Below are positions 56,993 through 64,000 of a stretch of DNA of 64,000 bases, in pieces. Where the stretch lies: assembly GCA_017640785.1 (NCBI GenBank), contig JAEPPZ010000009.1:1-64000 (forward strand), written 5' to 3'. Every line of letters begins with the position of its first letter. The first letter of the stretch is position 1. The DNA comes from Balneola sp. (lineage in GTDB: Bacteria; Bacteroidota; Rhodothermia; Balneolales; Balneolaceae). Made by a program: the position numbers and the translations under genes. The notes under the pieces are model-generated. The model saw nothing but the letters and a program-made list of their open reading frames with translations. It did not search any database and was not told the origin of the DNA.

Positions 56993-58054
56993 ATGCGTAG
57001 ATTTTTAGGCTCGTGTTTAGCATTAATATTCCTTTTATCGACCAGTTATGTAAAAGGCCAGATAGCTAACCCTCAATATATTTATACCTGTAATCAAGGT
57101 TCGGCCAGTATCAGCGTGATTGATAATAATACGCACGAGATTGCAACGGTCGTTGATCTACAAGAACTGGGATTTAGCGCCAATGCCAAACCGCATCACG
57201 TAATTGCAGAAGCGGATGGTTCATACTGGTATGTAACTCTGATTGGGGAAAACAGAGTCCTTAAGTTTAACAGAGATAATAAACTGGTAGCTGAAACCGA
57301 AATAGAAGTGCCGGGATTGATGACGATGGATCCTGACAGCGATATACTTTACGTAGGGCGATCAATGAGTGCAGTGAATCCTCCTCAAAGTTTTGGAGTA
57401 ATTAATCGCAGTGATATGAGTCTGGAATCCGAGAAGGATCTGTTTTTTACCCGACCACATGCTATAACCACGTTACCGGGCAGCAATCGGATTTTTGTTG
57501 GAAGCTTGTCTTCAAATCAGTTTCTGTCTGTGAGTTCTAAAGAAGTTGATTCAGAGCTGACCAATCTGGAGGGGATGAATCACATGCTCGTAAATTTTGC
57601 GATCTCTCCGGATAAAAAAACCATGGTAGGAACCGGCCAAATGACGGGCAAATTATTGATATTTGATATTACAAACCCGGTATCTCCGGCGCTGGAAGAG
57701 GCTATTGCTGTGAATGCAGCACCATGGCATCCCGTTTTTTCACCGGATGGTCGGTATGTATACTTTGCAAATAAAGGCACCAACACGGTAACAGTGATCG
57801 ATATGAAAAAGCGTGCAATAGATGCAGTGATCGAAGGTGAAGGACTAAGTCAACCACACGGCGCTGCACTATCTGCTGATGGCAAATTTTTATATGTAAG
57901 CAACAACAATCGAAACGGGGGTTATTTGCCCGAAGGGATGACGGCAGAAGATGCTCCGGGAACCGTGGTGGTTATCGACACTCAGAGCAAAGAGATCATC
58001 AAAGTGATTGAAGTAGGCAAAAATGCCACCGGTATTGGAACCAATGTTCAATAA
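56993..58054 (+). CDS. YncE-like secreted beta-propeller protein
   Basis: 353 residues. Signal peptide ends VKGQ. Seven-bladed propeller repeats: YTCNQGSASISVIDNNTHEIATVV, YVTLIGENRVLKFNRDNK, YVYFANKGTNTVTVIDMKKRAID, YVSNNNRNGGYLPEG. Ends with GTVVVIDTQSKEIIKVIEVG. Such proteins are often paired with cytochrome or copper functions, but no heme or copper motif is visible. Its last bases lie near the next gene. Confidence 0.87.
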   Translation: MRRFLGSCLALIFLLSTSYVKGQIANPQYIYTCNQGSASISVIDNNTHEIATVVDLQELGFSANAKPHHVIAEADGSYWYVTLIGENRVLKFNRDNKLVAETEIEVPGLMTMDPDSDILYVGRSMSAVNPPQSFGVINRSDMSLESEKDLFFTRPHAITTLPGSNRIFVGSLSSNQFLSVSSKEVDSELTNLEGMNHMLVNFAISPDKKTMVGTGQMTGKLLIFDITNPVSPALEEAIAVNAAPWHPVFSPDGRYVYFANKGTNTVTVIDMKKRAIDAVIEGEGLSQPHGAALSADGKFLYVSNNNRNGGYLPEGMTAEDAPGTVVVIDTQSKEIIKVIEVGKNATGIGTNVQ

Positions 58055-58073
58055 AAGATCTCATATTTTAAAG

Positions 58074-59873
58074 ATGCTGAAATACTTCATTTCATCAGTT
58101 TTCATCATTACTCTGATCAATGGGTGTACTGCACAGAAAGAACTGAGAGTGTCCGAATCTGCAGAAACCTATCAACAGCAGATCGATCCGTTTTTTGTGT
58201 TCGATAAAGACGGCAATCAAATTCAGTTTCCATTTATAGGTGGATTGAATACGCCCCGTCCACAATTTGTGGATATCGATAATGACGGCGATTCAGATCT
58301 GTTCCTGCAGGAACACTCTTCTGAATTAATGTTTTTTGAAAACCGTGAACCGGGCACTAAATCAGCTTTGAAATGGATCACCAACACTTATAAGGATCTG
58401 GATATTGGTGAGTGGTTTCGGTTTGTAGATATGGATCAGGACGGAGATATGGATCTGTTGACTGAACAACCATATAGTTACATTCGCTATTACAGAAATG
58501 AAGGAACGGCGGAAAAGGCCAGCTATACATTGGTTGCAGATTCCTTACGAGACATCAATGGAACTCCGATCTTTTCGGATCGGCAGAATATTCCTAACGT
58601 CACGGACATTGACTGTGATGGCATGCCTGACCTTTTTATTGGAAGCCTTGATGGAACACTCGCCCGTTATGAATCTCAGGGTCGCGATGAGAAAGGCACC
58701 CCTCTCTTTAAACTCATTACAAAACGATTTCAGGACATTGAGATCGTGAAACAATTTGGTACGCTCCACGGAGCAAATACAATGGCTTTCATCGATATCG
58801 ACAACGACGGTGATCAGGATATTTTTTGGGGCGATTTCTTTGAACCCAGCATACTGCTGTTAGAAAATACCGGCAGTTGTAGCAATCCACAATTTGTTGG
58901 AGAACCTCGTTCATTTCCACCATCCAGTCCGGTCATGACCAGCGGTTACAATGTGCCGGGTTTGGTAGACTGGGAAGGTGATGGAGACATGGATCTGTTT
59001 CTGGGTGTACTGGGCGGAGCTTATAATACGAATGAAACCACGGCAGATAATTTCTACTTTTTCGAGCAACAGGATAATCGCTTTGAGTTACAAACCGAAC
59101 AATTTCTTTCCATGATTGATACCGGAGACGAAAGTATTGTAACTACCGGTGATCTGGATGGGGACGGAGATCTGGATATGTTGGTATCCAATAAGATCGA
59201 TCCCGATAACCGGAACTCTTCGGTTGTTTATCAATTTGAGAATCGTGGAACCAAACAGAATCCCGAGTTTCACTTGAGCGGTAGTCTGGAATTGCCGGCG
59301 GCTTATCACTATGCTCCTGAGCTGGGTGATCTGGATGGAGACGGAAAAGCAGATCTTATACTTGGGAACTGGAAAGGAGGAATGGATTTCTATCGAAATA
59401 CCGGTTCAGGCTTTGAGTTGATCAAGGAAAATGCTGCCGATTTGCCACGAGGAAGTAACGCCGTTCCCTCTTTGGGCGATCTTGATGCAGATGGCGATCT
59501 GGATTTGATAGTCGGACAGTCGGGAGGCGGAGTTGAGTTCTTTCGAAATGAAGGGACAAACAAAGCGCCTGAATTCATCTCCATACCGGATGCTTTTCCT
59601 GAAGTCGAAAGTTTGCAACGCAGTGCTCCGGCATTGTATGATATTGACAGTGATGGAGATCTGGATCTCTTTTTAGGCACCAAAATTGATGGTTATCTCT
59701 TTTTTAGGAATACAGGAACGTCAACAGATCCGGCATTCACCAAAGAAGCCTTCCCTTTTACCGTGCGTACAACTCAATTGGGAAGCCCACACTTCACCGA
59801 TCTGGATAGCGATGGTGTTGCGGAATTCTTATCCGGCACCCGCGGTGGTGGAGTCCTTTTTTATAAACGGTGA
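58074..59873 (+). CDS. VCBS/FG-GAP repeat lipoprotein
   Basis: 599 residues from ATG 58074 (MLKYFISS), 19 nt after the YncE-like stop. The lipoprotein signal ends ITLINGC. At least seven calcium-binding-like repeats of the D-x-D-x-D-G-D type occur (DIDNDGDSDLFLQ, DMDQDGDMDLLT, DLDGDGDLDMLV, DIDSDGDLDLFLG). They build an integrin-like or propeller fold that binds calcium at the surface. It ends within a few bases of the cassette array. Confidence 0.9.
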   Translation: MLKYFISSVFIITLINGCTAQKELRVSESAETYQQQIDPFFVFDKDGNQIQFPFIGGLNTPRPQFVDIDNDGDSDLFLQEHSSELMFFENREPGTKSALKWITNTYKDLDIGEWFRFVDMDQDGDMDLLTEQPYSYIRYYRNEGTAEKASYTLVADSLRDINGTPIFSDRQNIPNVTDIDCDGMPDLFIGSLDGTLARYESQGRDEKGTPLFKLITKRFQDIEIVKQFGTLHGANTMAFIDIDNDGDQDIFWGDFFEPSILLLENTGSCSNPQFVGEPRSFPPSSPVMTSGYNVPGLVDWEGDGDMDLFLGVLGGAYNTNETTADNFYFFEQQDNRFELQTEQFLSMIDTGDESIVTTGDLDGDGDLDMLVSNKIDPDNRNSSVVYQFENRGTKQNPEFHLSGSLELPAAYHYAPELGDLDGDGKADLILGNWKGGMDFYRNTGSGFELIKENAADLPRGSNAVPSLGDLDADGDLDLIVGQSGGGVEFFRNEGTNKAPEFISIPDAFPEVESLQRSAPALYDIDSDGDLDLFLGTKIDGYLFFRNTGTSTDPAFTKEAFPFTVRTTQLGSPHFTDLDSDGVAEFLSGTRGGGVLFYKR

Positions 59874-59898
59874 AAGTTAAAATTGGTATCTGAGTCCG

Positions 59899-59919
59899 AC
59901 TTGAAATGGTTGTTATACG
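59899..59919 (-). repeat. attC half site, truncated
   Basis: ACTTGAAATGG-TTGTTATACG matches the right arm of the other sites; the left arm is missing, replaced by the end of the VCBS gene region. It marks the left boundary of the cassette cluster. Confidence 0.6.
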
Positions 59920-59920
59920 T

Positions 59921-60160
59921 TTATTCTATTAGTTCTTTAAATGGATCAAAATTATCAAGGCAAATATCTTTCTCATCAAGATTAAATGAAACTGCCTGAT
60001 TTTTCATCATATTTATAATGTGGTGATACGCGGCAAGATAACCTTCTGCAAAAGCTTTACCATTTTCGGAAGAGTTTTGATAGTCTTTCTTTGCATCCAA
60101 AGCTCTTTCTTTGATAGTAAATGCAATGTCTCTTAAATAGTAACGGTGAGCATCACTCAT
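59921..60160 (-). CDS. cassette-encoded small protein
   Basis: 79 residues, start ATG 60160. Helical, with SDAHRYYLRDIAFTIKERALDAKKDY and AFAEGYLAAYHHIINMMK; this resembles hypothetical proteins frequent in chromosomal integron cassettes. Function unknown. Bounded by attC 60175-60281 on its 5' side and the half site on its 3' side. Confidence 0.75.
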   Translation of the reverse strand: MSDAHRYYLRDIAFTIKERALDAKKDYQNSSENGKAFAEGYLAAYHHIINMMKNQAVSFNLDEKDICLDNFDPFKELIE

Positions 60161-60174
60161 ATTAGTTGTTTAAA

Positions 60175-60281
60175 CGTATAACGACCCTGCGTTTAAGCGG
60201 CGAGTCTGGTTTTAATTGTTAAAGTTTCGAATCCGCCTACCCCGAGCATTCTGGGAGTTCACTTGAAACGGTTGTTAGCCC
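60175..60281 (-). repeat. attC-like site B
   Basis: Outer arms TAACGACC / GGTTGTTA and inner arms CGTTTAAGCGG / ACTTGAAACG pair imperfectly; one unpaired base (TTCAAG against TTAAG) resembles the extrahelical base of attC. It follows the 3' end of the toxin gene. Confidence 0.75.
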
Positions 60282-60288
60282 GCATGAT

Positions 60289-60585
60289 TTATAGTTTAGA
60301 TATAGAGAAATCTTGCCGAAAATGTCGAACGGTTAAAATTTCGATAGAATTCTGAAAAACTTCATAAATAACACCATAATTTTTGTGAACTACGATTTCT
60401 CGAATACTCTGATTACCTGTTTCAGGTAAAACTCTACCAACTAATGGATTCTGCCTTAATTCTTCGACCTTCTCTTCAATCTGGTCTATAAGAGCTAACG
60501 CAGCGTCTGTATTATCTTTAGAAATGTATTCGAGAATTTGTCTGGTTTTAGATCTGGCAGTAGGTGACCAAATAATCTTCATCAT
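60289..60585 (-). CDS. RelE/ParE-family toxin
   Basis: 98 residues, type II toxin fold: IIWSPTARSKTRQILEYI, ALALIDQIEEKVEELRQNPLVGRVLP and REIVVHKNYGVIYEV, with IEILTVRHFRQDF at the C-terminus. It matches the ParE/plasmid-stabilisation branch better than RelE ribosome-dependent RNases. Whether gyrase is the target is inference. Overlaps its antitoxin by 4 nt. Confidence 0.9.
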   Translation of the reverse strand: MMKIIWSPTARSKTRQILEYISKDNTDAALALIDQIEEKVEELRQNPLVGRVLPETGNQSIREIVVHKNYGVIYEVFQNSIEILTVRHFRQDFSISKL

Positions 60586-60860
60586 GAATATTCAGCTCTC
60601 AGTTCACTGAAAAACTTTTCATGACTCACTCCTTCTCCATTATTTAGTTCCTTACGCGCAGTAGTTAATTCTTCCAATAACTGAATTTTGTCGAGCATCT
60701 TTTGATAATCTTCCACATCTATTAATACCGCAGAACTTTTACCATGCTGTGTAATAACAAGAGGTCGTCTTTCTGATTTAACTTGTTCTATAAAAGACGC
60801 CGCATTTGCCCGAAAATCGGAAAGTGATCGTATATCTTGATCAAGTTGAATGTGAGACAT
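60582..60860 (-). CDS. Phd/YefM-family antitoxin
   Basis: 92 residues. SLSDFRANAASFIEQVKSERRPLVITQHGKSSAVLIDVEDYQKML is the Phd/YefM DNA-binding fold; the C-terminal helices wrap the toxin. Its promoter must lie in the 60861-60945 gap inside the cassette, so the pair can be expressed without an outside promoter. Confidence 0.92.
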   Translation of the reverse strand: MSHIQLDQDIRSLSDFRANAASFIEQVKSERRPLVITQHGKSSAVLIDVEDYQKMLDKIQLLEELTTARKELNNGEGVSHEKFFSELRAEYS

Positions 60861-60945
60861 GAGATAAAGAATTAATTAATTGTACTGATTAATGTACTAA
60901 ATACAGAACAAAAAAGTTGTTTAAAATTTCTTTAGCAGTTTAGGA

Positions 60946-61036
60946 GGCTAACGACCCTGCGTTTAAGCGGCGAGTCTGGTTTTAGTTATTAAAGTTTCGA
61001 ACCGCATTCGAGTCCGCTTAAAACGCTTGTTATGTT
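60946..61036 (-). repeat. attC-like site C
   Basis: Begins GGCTAACGACC, ends TTGTTATGTTG; shares TGCGTTTAAGCGGCGAGTC with site B. Shorter central part (91 bp). Lies after the 3' end of the 77-residue cassette gene. Confidence 0.75.
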
Positions 61037-61042
61037 GCAACA

Positions 61043-61276
61043 TTACCCAATAAAGAGCTTATCTATTAAATTTTCTAACTGTTTTCCAATTTCATTCGCA
61101 TTGTAATCCAAATCAAAGCCAGAAACTTGAAGCTTTTCTCCACAAAGATCTCTGAGATCATCAGCTTCATCTTCATTTAGATCATCATTTTTCTCTAGCT
61201 TAATTCTCAATTGTTCTGGCAACTCGATTTGATCGAGGATAAACAGCGAATCGTCTTTAGATAATTTGATAGACAT
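61043..61276 (-). CDS. cassette-encoded acidic small protein
   Basis: 77 residues from ATG 61276 (MSIKLSKDD). Acidic and helical: LPEQLRIKLEKNDDLNEDEADDLRDL and GKQLENLIDKLFIG. No known family. The earlier possible start at 61315 falls inside the neighbouring attC and is rejected. It sits between attC C and D. Confidence 0.72.
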   Translation of the reverse strand: MSIKLSKDDSLFILDQIELPEQLRIKLEKNDDLNEDEADDLRDLCGEKLQVSGFDLDYNANEIGKQLENLIDKLFIG

Positions 61277-61287
61277 TTTTGAAAACA

Positions 61288-61393
61288 ACCTAACGACTCT
61301 GCGTTTAAGCGGCAAGTCGTGTTAAAATTATTAAAGTTCGGAACCAGCCTGCCTCGAGCATTCGGGGAGTTCACTTGAAACGTTTGTTATGTT
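61288..61393 (-). repeat. attC-like site D
   Basis: Begins ACCTAAC, a perfect match to RYYYAAC, and ends GTTATGTTG. Inner TGCGTTTAAGCGGCAAGTC and TTCACTTGAAACG arms pair. It follows the 91-residue cassette gene. Confidence 0.75.
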
Positions 61394-61420
61394 GCCAATT
61401 ACTGTGTGTAAATTGTGTAT

Positions 61421-61696
61421 TCATAAAGAATGGTAAGCCTTTGACTTGGAATAACAATCAACACAAACAATAGTCATTCCATTAAACTCTTTAAAGATGT
61501 CTGTCATACCACCTTCTTCTTCGAATACTTTTTCACATCGTTCGCACCAAGCTTGAAGGTCATTGGGATGGCTAACGTTTTCAACAAATCCTACTTTATC
61601 TCCTTCATTCTTTAACAAATGACAACACACTACCGAAGAAATGCGCTTGCCATGCCTGCCACATTCTACATACATCGGTTCAATTTCTGATTCCAT
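61421..61696 (-). CDS. cassette-encoded cysteine-rich protein
   Basis: 91 residues. Six cysteines in three clusters: VECGRHG, VVCCHLL, WCERCEKVF and IVCVDCYSK, which suggest one or two zinc ribbons. No family recognised. It is the 5'-most clear cassette of the cluster. Confidence 0.72.
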   Translation of the reverse strand: MESEIEPMYVECGRHGKRISSVVCCHLLKNEGDKVGFVENVSHPNDLQAWCERCEKVFEEEGGMTDIFKEFNGMTIVCVDCYSKSKAYHSL

Positions 61697-61994
61697 TTAG
61701 CAATATAACATAATATTATCCGAACAAGGGTTTTGTTAGCACGGGGTGGATAATATCCAAAAATCATACTTCAAACTCATCATTAATTGTTTTTGAGATG
61801 TTACCCGTCTCGTTAGTCGGATAACCTCTGAGGCACATATAGATAGTATGAAAGTAGCACAAATTCATCGAAACAATTATTATCCAAGATACGAACAAAC
61901 CAACCCAAGGATTCTGGTTGCAGAAATAATAATTTCTGTTACCTTTTTGAATCTTTCGGGAATATTTATCGGGAATGCAAATCAACTCAAGTAA
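61697..61994. other. gap with degenerate cassette edge and promoter region
   Basis: At 61703-61742 an ATATAAC...GTTAGCA pair could be a decayed attC. A weak leftward ORF of 73 residues (61764-61985, TTG start, one hydrophobic stretch) may be a remnant of another cassette, but is not called. The right end should hold the promoter of the serine hydrolase. Confidence 0.4.
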
Positions 61995-63986
61995 ATGAAA
62001 AAACTAACGACGTTACTTTTAGCTCTTCTGTTAACCACAGGCTTTTCTATAGCTCAAACCACAACCCCGCTAAAAGTCGGGGACGAAATTGATGATGCCT
62101 TAAAAACAGGTGAAACCGATGTGTTCACACTTACCATTGACGCTGATCAGTTTGTATTTGGCTATGCCGATCAAAAAACGGTGGACGTGGTGATTACCGT
62201 AAAAGGGCCGGATGGAACGCCCGTTGCTTCTTTTGACAGTCCTGCACGGGGCCACGAAAATTTTCAGTTTAATACAGAAGACGCAGGACAGTACACTTTT
62301 GAAATAACCCCTTTTGAAGAGGAAGAGGGAGATTACAGTTTGCTGGTTTCGCATGTTGAGCCGGTAGCAAAAGAGCCAGCCGGCAGAGTGGATCAGCTGA
62401 TGATGCAATACTCCGGAAATGACGTGCCCGGCGCAGCAGCCTTGGTGATGAAAGACGGAGAAGTTATTTTCCAAAAATCGTATGGCATGGCTAACCTTAC
62501 TCATAATGAGCCTATGCAGGAAAATACACTTCATAACATTGGGTCAACTTCCAAGCAGTTTCTGACTTTTGGGCTGTTGCTTTTAGAAGAAGAGGGTAAG
62601 CTGGACCTGGATGATGACGTTCGTACATATATACCTGAATTGCCTGAGTTTGATCAGGTTGTAACACTCAGGAATCTTGTAAACCACACCAGCGGATATC
62701 GTGAGTTTCTAAACTTGTTGGCTATGACGGGCCGCAATCCGAGTTCAAGTTTAAGTCAGGAACAGGTGATTGAAATTGTTCAGCGCCAGCCGGAATTACA
62801 GAACGTGCCCGGAGCCGAGTGGAATTACAATAATACCGGTTATGTGATTATGACGGAAGTCATAGAGCGAATTAGCGATATGAGTTTCCCTCAATGGATG
62901 AAAGAAAATGTGTTTGAGCCTATCGGTATGAATCACACAGTTTCCCGCAGCGACCCGGGAGAGGTCATTGAAAACCGTTCCCAGGGGTATCAACCTTCCG
63001 AAGATGGTAGCGTTGCCGAAGTGAGTGATTTGGGCGGTGGTATGGGGCCCGGCGCCATTTATACTACCCTCGGTGATCTTTCAAAATGGATTAACAATCT
63101 TCAGGATCCAAAGGTGGGAACCGAAGCTATGGTTGAGGAAATGACCACCTCTTTTGAGTTAAATGAGGGCAATAAAACCGGCTACGGCCTGGGTTTTTTT
63201 GTAGCTAAATACAAAGGGCTGGATTACTTCCATCATGGAGGAGCCGATCTGGCGCACCGCTCCATGCTTATGGTGTTCCCGGGAATTGATGCAGCCGTGG
63301 TGACTCAGAGCAACCATGCTTCTTTTAATGGAAGTATTCCCAATCAAATAGCAGAGGCCTTTTTTGATGAATATATGGAAGCAGATTCAGCAGAAGCCGA
63401 TGAAGAAATGGCTGCTGAAAAGAAAGAGGAATTTGAATACGACCCGGCCGACTTTGATCCGCTAACCGGTCGCTATGAACTGGAAGTTATGCCCGGTTTT
63501 ATCCTCAGTTTTTCCAGAGATGACGATAGGATTTACACACAGGCTACCGGTCAGCCGGAAGTTGATATTACAGCCACATCCGACTCTACCTTTAGTTTGG
63601 TTGGAGTGAATGCCTCAGTCACCTTTCACAGAAATGAAGATTATACTGCTGATTCGCTTACCCTGCACCAAAACGGAAATCATATCGCGAAGAAAATAAA
63701 ATTTGAGGTGACGGTGGATGAAATGGAGGAGTTTACCGGTCGATACTTCAGTGAAGAAATAGAAACGGTATATGATATTGCCATTGAAGACAGCAGCCTG
63801 ATGCTTAAAAATTATCAGTTGGCGGATGATATTAAATTGTCGCCGGGAAGCGTCGACACATTTAGTGCAGGATACCCAATTGCCGAGGTAGATTTTGTGC
63901 GTAACGAGGCGGGAGAAATCACCGGTTTCAATGCTTCGAACGGAAGAACCAGGAATGTTTATTTTAAAAAATGGAGTGACAAATAA
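61995..63986 (+). CDS. secreted serine hydrolase (class C beta-lactamase fold)
   Basis: 663 residues. Signal peptide ending SIAQ; residues 25-122 look like a PPC-type beta-sandwich (TDVFTLTIDADQFV, GQYTFEITPFEEEEGDYSLLV). The catalytic domain has S184-T-S-K187, Y278-N-N280 and HHGG in the HxG position, so all three motif elements are present. A lipocalin-like C-terminal part (from about 475) completes it. D-alanyl peptidase or esterase activity is more likely than antibiotic hydrolysis. Confidence 0.92.
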   Translation: MKKLTTLLLALLLTTGFSIAQTTTPLKVGDEIDDALKTGETDVFTLTIDADQFVFGYADQKTVDVVITVKGPDGTPVASFDSPARGHENFQFNTEDAGQYTFEITPFEEEEGDYSLLVSHVEPVAKEPAGRVDQLMMQYSGNDVPGAAALVMKDGEVIFQKSYGMANLTHNEPMQENTLHNIGSTSKQFLTFGLLLLEEEGKLDLDDDVRTYIPELPEFDQVVTLRNLVNHTSGYREFLNLLAMTGRNPSSSLSQEQVIEIVQRQPELQNVPGAEWNYNNTGYVIMTEVIERISDMSFPQWMKENVFEPIGMNHTVSRSDPGEVIENRSQGYQPSEDGSVAEVSDLGGGMGPGAIYTTLGDLSKWINNLQDPKVGTEAMVEEMTTSFELNEGNKTGYGLGFFVAKYKGLDYFHHGGADLAHRSMLMVFPGIDAAVVTQSNHASFNGSIPNQIAEAFFDEYMEADSAEADEEMAAEKKEEFEYDPADFDPLTGRYELEVMPGFILSFSRDDDRIYTQATGQPEVDITATSDSTFSLVGVNASVTFHRNEDYTADSLTLHQNGNHIAKKIKFEVTVDEMEEFTGRYFSEEIETVYDIAIEDSSLMLKNYQLADDIKLSPGSVDTFSAGYPIAEVDFVRNEAGEITGFNASNGRTRNVYFKKWSDK

Positions 63987-64000
63987 TAGAGCTAAATAAA

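Larger units (their letters stand above)
59876..61745 (-). mobile_element. integron gene-cassette cluster lacking integrase (CALIN)
   Basis: Four small gene units, all on the minus strand, each followed at its 3' end by an attC-like imperfect palindrome of 91-107 bp (60175-60281, 60946-61036, 61288-61393; half site at 59899-59919). The sites share a TAACGACC(C/T)TGCGTTT outer arm and an ACTTGAAACG...TTGTTA arm, with one unpaired base as in known attC. No intI-like gene is in the window. A possible degenerate fifth site is at 61703-61742. Confidence 0.8.

Noticed and set aside
59876-61745. CRISPR array
   Set aside because: The repeats are about 100 bp, diverged and palindromic with genes between them, not short identical repeats with spacers, and no cas gene is present.
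61764-61985. Leftward 73-codon ORF
   Set aside because: TTG start, no recognisable family, composition not gene-like, and it overlaps the expected promoter of the serine hydrolase; kept only as a possible cassette remnant.
61995-63986. Antibiotic-resistance beta-lactamase
   Set aside because: The fold and S-x-x-K motif fit, but the accessory domains and secreted peptidase-like layout fit D-alanyl peptidase/esterase relatives better.

Overview
The window looks like a piece of a moderately AT-rich marine chromosome from the Balneolota/Rhodothermota side of the Bacteroidota group. This placement is inferred from gene content: 7TMR-DISM/LytTR regulators, a DUF4249 lipoprotein next to a TonB-dependent receptor, DUF2911, 6-bladed propeller lipoproteins, and an S16 protein with a long acidic tail. 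No rRNA or tRNA gene is visible.

Layout. 1-5 kb: OmpR-type response regulator, ruvA-ruvC, fabI, a small membrane protein and a propeller lipoprotein. 5.1-9.75 kb: a translation and protein-targeting operon, ffh-rpsP-rimM-trmD-rplS-adk, closed by a bidirectional terminator. 9.7-18.8 kb: a leftward block with glutaminase, glycerol catabolism (glpD, glpK), a STAS/SEC14-like protein, a patatin phospholipase, a YiiX-like hydrolase, a phosphomutase-like enzyme and dtd. 18.8-19.26 kb: an AT-rich intergenic region with a DnaA-box cluster that I read as a candidate chromosomal origin. Hand-counted third-position G/C bias changes sign across it, as expected at an origin.

19.3-31 kb: mixed genes on both strands (BstA/DinB-like enzyme, purM, an unusually AT-rich DUF2971 gene, methyltransferase, potassium channel with TrkA domains, SRPBCC-GyrI protein, DUF2914 protein, XRE regulator with membrane partner, 2OG-Fe(II) oxygenase). 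31-37.4 kb: a tight leftward operon with a noncanonical Nramp-like transporter, an HlyIII-family protein, a large metallopeptidase-like/propeller/barrel protein, a DUF2911 lipoprotein and a secreted protein. 37.5-43.5 kb: a LytS/LytTR two-component pair, an M14 carboxypeptidase and a second DinB protein. 43.5-50 kb: a YdeI-like protein, an AsmA-like protein, an amidohydrolase, and an operon of membrane proteins with a small winged-helix regulator. That operon includes a previously easy-to-miss small gene interrupted at an A7 run. 50-59.9 kb: DUF4249/TonB receptor pair, then three secreted propeller/repeat proteins (choice-of-anchor B, YncE-like, VCBS).

59.9-61.75 kb is the main accessory feature. 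Four small cassettes, all read leftward, are each followed by an attC-like imperfect palindrome. No integrase is in the window, so this is a CALIN-type cassette cluster. One cassette carries a Phd/ParE-type toxin-antitoxin pair. The window closes with a secreted class C beta-lactamase-fold serine hydrolase. Short palindromic repeats of several families lie in many intergenic gaps.
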